Assembly (NCBI GenBank): GCA_041664985.1
Contig: JBAYJS010000015.1
Location: 1-23,858, forward strand
Direction of reading: 5' to 3'
Length of the DNA: 23,858 bases
Source of the DNA: JBAYJS01 sp041664985
Lineage (GTDB): Bacteria > Patescibacteriota > Patescibacteriia > Buchananbacterales > UBA6539
Position 1 is the stretch's first letter. Every line of letters starts with the position of its first letter. The notes under the pieces were generated by a model. It saw nothing but the letters and a program-made list of their open reading frames with translations, was not told the DNA's origin and made no database searches. Made by a program: the position numbers and the translations under genes. Shown here piece by piece: positions 20,114-23,858 of this stretch.

Positions 20114-21988
20114 TTAACCTCTGACAGTTTGGATGAAATCTTTCAGTTCTCCGGATTTGGTTTGTTTTTTAATCCCGCCAATAAATGCTTTGGCGTTTTT
20201 TCTTACCTCAGCTGCCGGCAAATCGGTATTGCCATAAAAATCCGCTAAAATTTTCTCTCCCATTTGGGCTAAAACTTCAATGCCTTGTCGGTAATCAGTC
20301 ACTTGGTAGCCATTTTCGGCTTTAACAATAATGCCCCGAGTCATCAATTCGCTAATAACTGCCGCACCGGTGTAATAATATCTTTCACCACCGCTACCTT
20401 TTTCACTTGATTCATGAGCTAAGTAATGACAAATCGCTCCGAGTTTAGCGGTAAATTGTTGTTTAGCCAATTTTTCAGCTTGATCCGGTTTTAATTCCGA
20501 TAATTTTTTATTCAAAACTGCCATGCCAACGGTCTCGGCTTTTAGCTCTTCTAAAATATTTGATTCCGAACTGCGACCGATTCTTTTTCGAACATTTTTG
20601 TCATCTTCAAATAAAACGCTATGACCAACTTCATGCAAAACCGCTTCATGATTGGCAGCAATTTTGTAAGCTTCTAAATCAACCGGTAAATCCGTAAAAG
20701 TTTGACTCAAAACCGGAAATTCTTTATTGGCTGCCAGTTCACGCATCACATTAGTATGGGAAAGAATCGATTTCTCACCGCTTTCGGCTGGCGTCATATA
20801 ATAATTATTTGGCCCAAAAGCAAACGGCTGAACATTCAAAACCACGGCCGGCACTTGATAATCATCAGCTAAAGAATCTTTTCTTTGATCAATTATTGCT
20901 TGAGCAATTGGTCGATAGCCATTATAAAATTCACCAAGCTCCTGAGTGTCTTTGGTTTGAAAACCTAAGCGCATTTCAATATCAACTTTATTGGCTTCGC
21001 CGGCAACCGCTGAACAACCTTGAGGGATAAGCATGATCGGACAACCGTCAACAGCCAGTTGATTGGTTTTTTCATACAAATCAGACCAAATTTTATCCAA
21101 TTCTTTTGGTGAAACGCTTTTTGATCCGTAAACTGCCGCCACTTGCCTTAGGTAGTCCGGTAAAGCCAAATAGCTTTCCGGCAATTTTTTAGCTGCAATC
21201 ATTTTTTCGGTGCGATCGGCTAAAACTTCCAGCCGCTTAACAATCTTTGGCCATTCATAAACGAAAACATCGCCATAAGTTTTTGAATCCGGTTTGCCAT
21301 TTTCAGCCCCAGAATCAATATCGTATAAATACCCAGCACCGGTTTTATCACCCAAAGGAGTTTCTTGTGAACCACCCGGTGCGTCAGCTAATTCAATTTG
21401 TTTGACATGAGCCTGATCAAAATATTTTCCCAATAAACCGGCGGAATCCAAAAGTAAATTTAATTCTTCCAAACTCACCCCCATTTTTTCAAAATTATCT
21501 GGCTGCAAATCTTTAGCCCATTTTCTTAATAAAACAACTGAAGCCAGCTGACGTTCCGAAGAAGCTAAAACCAACGTCCGCCAAGCCTCAGGCGCTACTT
21601 TTCTTAAATTTTCCAAAACTCCAAGTTGTTGTTGTTCTAAATTGCCTGCCAAAATATTTGAATCGGCTAAAATTTTTTTGACTTCATTATATTCTTCGGT
21701 ATCAGGAATTTTTTCTAACCAGCCAGGAATTTGTTTTTGTAAAACTTCATTAGCCCCGCCAGACCAACGCTTGGTAACTGTACTTTTTGCCCCAGCAAAT
21801 AAATCTTCCAGACTTTCTAAATTATCAGGCAATTGTGGCCAGCCTTCGGTCTCAACTGTTGATTTAAGTTGATCTCTGATTTCCCGACTCGTATCAATAT
21901 ACTCGGGTAAATCTTGAATTTTTAAAACATCCAACCGATTGGTTGAATCAGGATTAAAATTTTGGCCGAACTTTGGTCCTTTTTCCAT
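20114..21988 (-). CDS. Large HExxH zinc-peptidase-like protein (gluzincin, possibly M49-like)
   Basis: The protein has 624 residues without a signal peptide or membrane helix. The metallopeptidase signature is 'AVLHEVGHSVLF' (H452, E453, H456). It is followed 24-29 residues later by 'NILEELKAETVGMAVL', where E481 or E485 is a candidate third zinc ligand. The second motif resembles EECRAE of dipeptidyl peptidase III (M49), and the 624-residue length also suits that family, but M49 normally has HExxxH rather than HExxH, so the assignment is tentative. The N-terminal 240 residues are helical and unknown. It lies between tRNA-Gly and tRNA-Pro and seems to be a single gene. The likely role is cytosolic protein or peptide cleavage. 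Confidence 0.72.
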   Translation of the reverse strand: MEKGPKFGQNFNPDSTNRLDVLKIQDLPEYIDTSREIRDQLKSTVETEGWPQLPDNLESLEDLFAGAKSTVTKRWSGGANEVLQKQIPGWLEKIPDTEEYNEVKKILADSNILAGNLEQQQLGVLENLRKVAPEAWRTLVLASSERQLASVVLLRKWAKDLQPDNFEKMGVSLEELNLLLDSAGLLGKYFDQAHVKQIELADAPGGSQETPLGDKTGAGYLYDIDSGAENGKPDSKTYGDVFVYEWPKIVKRLEVLADRTEKMIAAKKLPESYLALPDYLRQVAAVYGSKSVSPKELDKIWSDLYEKTNQLAVDGCPIMLIPQGCSAVAGEANKVDIEMRLGFQTKDTQELGEFYNGYRPIAQAIIDQRKDSLADDYQVPAVVLNVQPFAFGPNNYYMTPAESGEKSILSHTNVMRELAANKEFPVLSQTFTDLPVDLEAYKIAANHEAVLHEVGHSVLFEDDKNVRKRIGRSSESNILEELKAETVGMAVLNKKLSELKPDQAEKLAKQQFTAKLGAICHYLAHESSEKGSGGERYYYTGAAVISELMTRGIIVKAENGYQVTDYRQGIEVLAQMGEKILADFYGNTDLPAAEVRKNAKAFIGGIKKQTKSGELKDFIQTVRG

Positions 21989-22034
21989 ATCTTTGTTTAT
22001 TAGACAAAAATTATTTTGGCCTCACTTTTCAGCT

Positions 22035-22111
22035 TGGTCGGGGTAGCCGGACTTGAACCGGCGGCCTCCTGCTCCCAAAGCAGGCGCTCTAGCCAACTGA
22101 GCCATACCCCG
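22035..22111 (-). tRNA. tRNA-Pro (anticodon TGG), CCA encoded
   Basis: Acceptor CGGGGTA/TACCCCG, anticodon stem CCTGC/GCAGG with loop TTTGGGA (TGG), T-arm GCCGG-TTCAAGT-CCGGC, discriminator A followed by an encoded CCA (22035-22037). Confidence 0.95.
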
Positions 22112-22128
22112 ATAAATAAAAGACCGAA

Positions 22129-22250
22129 GCTCTAAATCCCAAATCCGAAACGATATCTAAATTCAAATTATCCAAATTCCAAATGGTTTGAAATTTAAGA
22201 CTTTCAATTTGAAATTTGTTTAGTATTTAGGATTTCGAATTTCGGAATTA
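22129..22250. repeat. AT-rich imperfect inverted repeat between tRNA-Pro and tRNA-Phe
   Basis: The stretch is made of short AAATCC, AAATTC, CCAAAT blocks whose right half (AATTTGAAATTTG, GGATTTCGAATTTCGG) is the imperfect reverse complement of the left half (CCAAATCCGAAACG, CAAATTATCCAAATTCC). No gene or T tract is seen. Similar AAATTC/AAATCC-type palindromes are, from memory, widespread in intergenic DNA of several uncultured lineages. It is distinct from the GC-rich elements. Confidence 0.6.
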
Positions 22251-22266
22251 CCACCGCAAGATGGAT

Positions 22267-22341
22267 TGGTGCCGGGTCCCAGAATTGAACTGGGGACGCA
22301 AGGATTTTCAGTCCTTCGCTCTACCACTGAGCTAACCCGGC
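22267..22341 (-). tRNA. tRNA-Phe (anticodon GAA), CCA encoded
   Basis: Acceptor GCCGGGT/ACCCGGC, D-arm GCTC/GAGC, anticodon stem AAGGA/TCCTT with loop CTGAAAA (GAA), T-arm CCCAG-TTCAATT-CTGGG, discriminator A and encoded CCA (22267-22269). Confidence 0.95.
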
Positions 22342-22430
22342 TTAAAACCGGCAGATGAATACTTTGGATTTTTTAATTTATCCAAATTAAATCCAAGCCA
22401 GCCAATCTTTAATTTAAACTTCTACCCGGT

Positions 22431-22612
22431 GGGCGATCGAGGAATCTCCGCCGAAGGCGGATGTGCCTCTGGCGCAGAACCTTGGACCTCGTCATTACCC
22501 GCCTGCCACGCCATAAAATATTGAGCGACTATAGATTGTTTCAATTGATAAACTTTCAATCCATTTAACTTACTTGACGGCATGGCGGGCAGGTCAGCTC
22601 CGCCCCTAACCT
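22431..22612 (-). pseudogene. Broken tRNA-Ile copy A: T-loop insert (30 nt) and anticodon insert (96 nt)
   Basis: Read on the plus strand: GGGCGATCGAGGAATC, insert 22447-22476, GAACCTTGGACCTCGTCATTA, insert 22498-22593, TCAG, then a weak match to the D-loop region up to 22612. Without the inserts it follows the intact tRNA-Ile from the 3' end to the anticodon with one or two changes. The first insert separates T-loop bases 56 and 57. The second separates anticodon bases 35 and 36; its ends CCCGCCTGCCACGCC and GGCATGGCGGGCAGG are inverted repeats around an AT-rich centre. The tRNA 5' end is missing up to about position 17. The sequence 3' of the tRNA (TTCTACCC) is duplicated too. Confidence 0.85.
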
Positions 22613-22636
22613 GATAAAAATTTAATTTCTACCCCA

Positions 22637-22710
22637 TGGGCGATCGAGGAATCGAACCTCGGACCTCGTCATTATCAGTGACGCGCTCTAACCAACTGAG
22701 CTAATCGCCC
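22637..22710 (-). tRNA. tRNA-Ile (anticodon GAT)
   Basis: Acceptor GGGCGAT/ATCGCCC, anticodon stem CGTCA/TGACG with loop CTGATAA (GAT), T-arm CGAGG-TTCGATT-CCTCG, discriminator A, no CCA. The flanks CCCTAT (5') and ATGGGG (3', including the discriminator) can pair and extend the acceptor stem by 6 bp. It lies downstream of 16S, as in many rrn operons, but behind a terminator. Confidence 0.95.
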
Positions 22711-22758
22711 ATAGGGCAAAAATCAATATATAAACTATTTTATTAGGTGAGGGGTGAA

Positions 22759-22903
22759 CGCTCCCTGCCCGACTGAACGATTTATAGAACTATCACAGTC
22801 GTTCGGGCGGGTAACCCCCGCCGAAGGCGGGTCCGCCTCTGGCGGAAACTGAGCCTGCCTACCCTGCCTACCGGCAGGCAGGCGGCAGGTAGGCTAATCG
22901 CCC
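22759..22903 (-). pseudogene. Broken tRNA-Ile copy B: 27 perfect tRNA bases split by three palindromes
   Basis: On the minus strand the order is GGGCGATTA, insert of 40 nt (22855-22894), GCTCAGTT, insert of 30 nt (22817-22846), GGTTA, insert of 48 nt (22764-22811), GAGCG. Joined, the tRNA pieces give 27 bases identical to the start of the intact tRNA-Ile. The cuts are at positions 9/10 (a shift of up to two bases is possible), 17/18 and 21/22. The 30-nt insert consists of two adjoining hairpins, TCCGCC-AGA-GGCGGA and CCCGCC-TTC-GGCGGG. After GAGCG the tRNA likeness ends and TTCACCCCTCACCT follows. Confidence 0.9.
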
Positions 22904-23082
22904 ACCGCAAAGAAGTTTGATTTTTTATTCAAGAAAGCCTGAGTTAATAAAAAATAAAAAAATATTTGCTGTAATTTTACTATCCCAATATAACAAAAAG
23001 GGGTTAACCTGTCAATAATTAAATATCCCCCAAATCAAGACTGTTTGCCCCGTAAAAATTAACTTAAAAACGCAGTCTGGGC

Positions 23083-23113
23083 AACAAAAATTCCTGCCCA
23101 AAAGCAGGAATTT
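23083..23113 (-). terminator. Terminator downstream of the 16S gene
   Basis: The minus-strand hairpin AAATTCCTGC-TTTTG-GGCAGGAATTT runs into TTG about 115 nt after the 16S 3' end. Between them lies a hairpin (about 23179-23214, GATGGAGAGAAGGAATTCC with CTCTTCATCCATC) that may be part of 16S trailer processing. No 23S, 5S or Ala tRNA follows. Confidence 0.8.
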
Positions 23114-23229
23114 GATTTAACAACCAGAAAGTGACAACTACGCGCCAACTCTTCTCCCATTATTGCTAATGGGGGATCGACGATGGATGAAGAGAGGAAT
23201 TCCTTCTCTCCATCGCTGTTTCTCCCTAG

Positions 23230-23858
<629 letters not shown>

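Noticed and set aside
22431..22903. Interrupted tRNAs as intron-containing functional tRNA genes
   Set aside because: The inserts are 16-96 nt palindromes without group I/II core features, lie at non-canonical sites such as D-loop and T-loop, and each copy lacks a large part of the tRNA, while an intact copy stands beside it. Remnant is the better call.
22560..22903. Assembly artefact explaining the interrupted tRNAs
   Set aside because: The inserts differ in sequence and length and lie in four separate loci with clean tRNA joins, which misassembly would not create. It cannot be wholly excluded without reads.

Overview
The window looks like a chromosomal segment of a small-genome bacterium, most likely of the Candidate Phyla Radiation (Patescibacteria, Parcubacteria-like). 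This is inferred from the AT-rich compact core genes with weak ribosome binding sites, the DUF4349 and HTH-ATPase-STAS proteins, the isolated tRNA genes, and a 16S rRNA gene that has its own terminator and no 23S gene within the roughly 22 kb downstream of it. The exact taxon cannot be fixed from sequence reading alone.

Layout: the 3' end of pilT (1-327); a GIY-YIG nuclease gene enclosed by two perfect 73-bp repeats built from tRNA-Lys pieces, then intact tRNA-Lys and tRNA-Arg (432-1093); a STAS/SpoIIAA-like protein and HU (1194-1945); the rny-ymdB RNA-turnover pair (2023-4393) behind a long leader; a GC-richer accessory block (4799-6076) that includes two very small genes behind a SAM-I (S-box) riboswitch (6250-6403); a core run infB-rbfA-DHH phosphoesterase-clpP (10641 down to 6500); tRNA-Cys; a cold-shock-domain protein, a 3D-domain secreted protein and dihydroorotase (11118-13884); two small plus-strand genes; a methyltransferase, DUF4349 protein, small membrane protein and P-loop kinase (14828-17667); an HTH-ATPase-STAS-like regulator with a duplicated promoter (17811-18932); an unknown GC-rich gene (19231-19737); a large HExxH peptidase-like protein (20114-21988); tRNAs Gly, Pro, Phe and Ile; and the 3' part of the 16S gene, all on the minus strand at the right end.

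The most unusual signal is a family of short GC-rich palindromic elements (30-96 nt, sharing CCCGCC/GGCGGG arms). They lie precisely inside extra, broken copies of tRNA genes that sit beside the intact copy of the same tRNA (Lys, Cys, Gly, Ile). In the best case (22759-22903) the first 27 nt of tRNA-Ile are preserved without error, but split by three palindromes placed between tRNA positions 9/10, 17/18 and 21/22. Other copies carry them in the T-loop (56/57) or the anticodon loop (35/36). Related palindromes occupy the loop of a terminator hairpin and the last arm of the SAM riboswitch, so the elements seem to enter RNA or DNA hairpin loops. One pair of copies brackets the GIY-YIG gene, a candidate mobilising enzyme.

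A second theme is a class of GC-richer genes with strong AGGAGG ribosome binding sites, mostly with their own promoters and terminators, scattered among the AT-rich core genes. They look like acquired cassettes.
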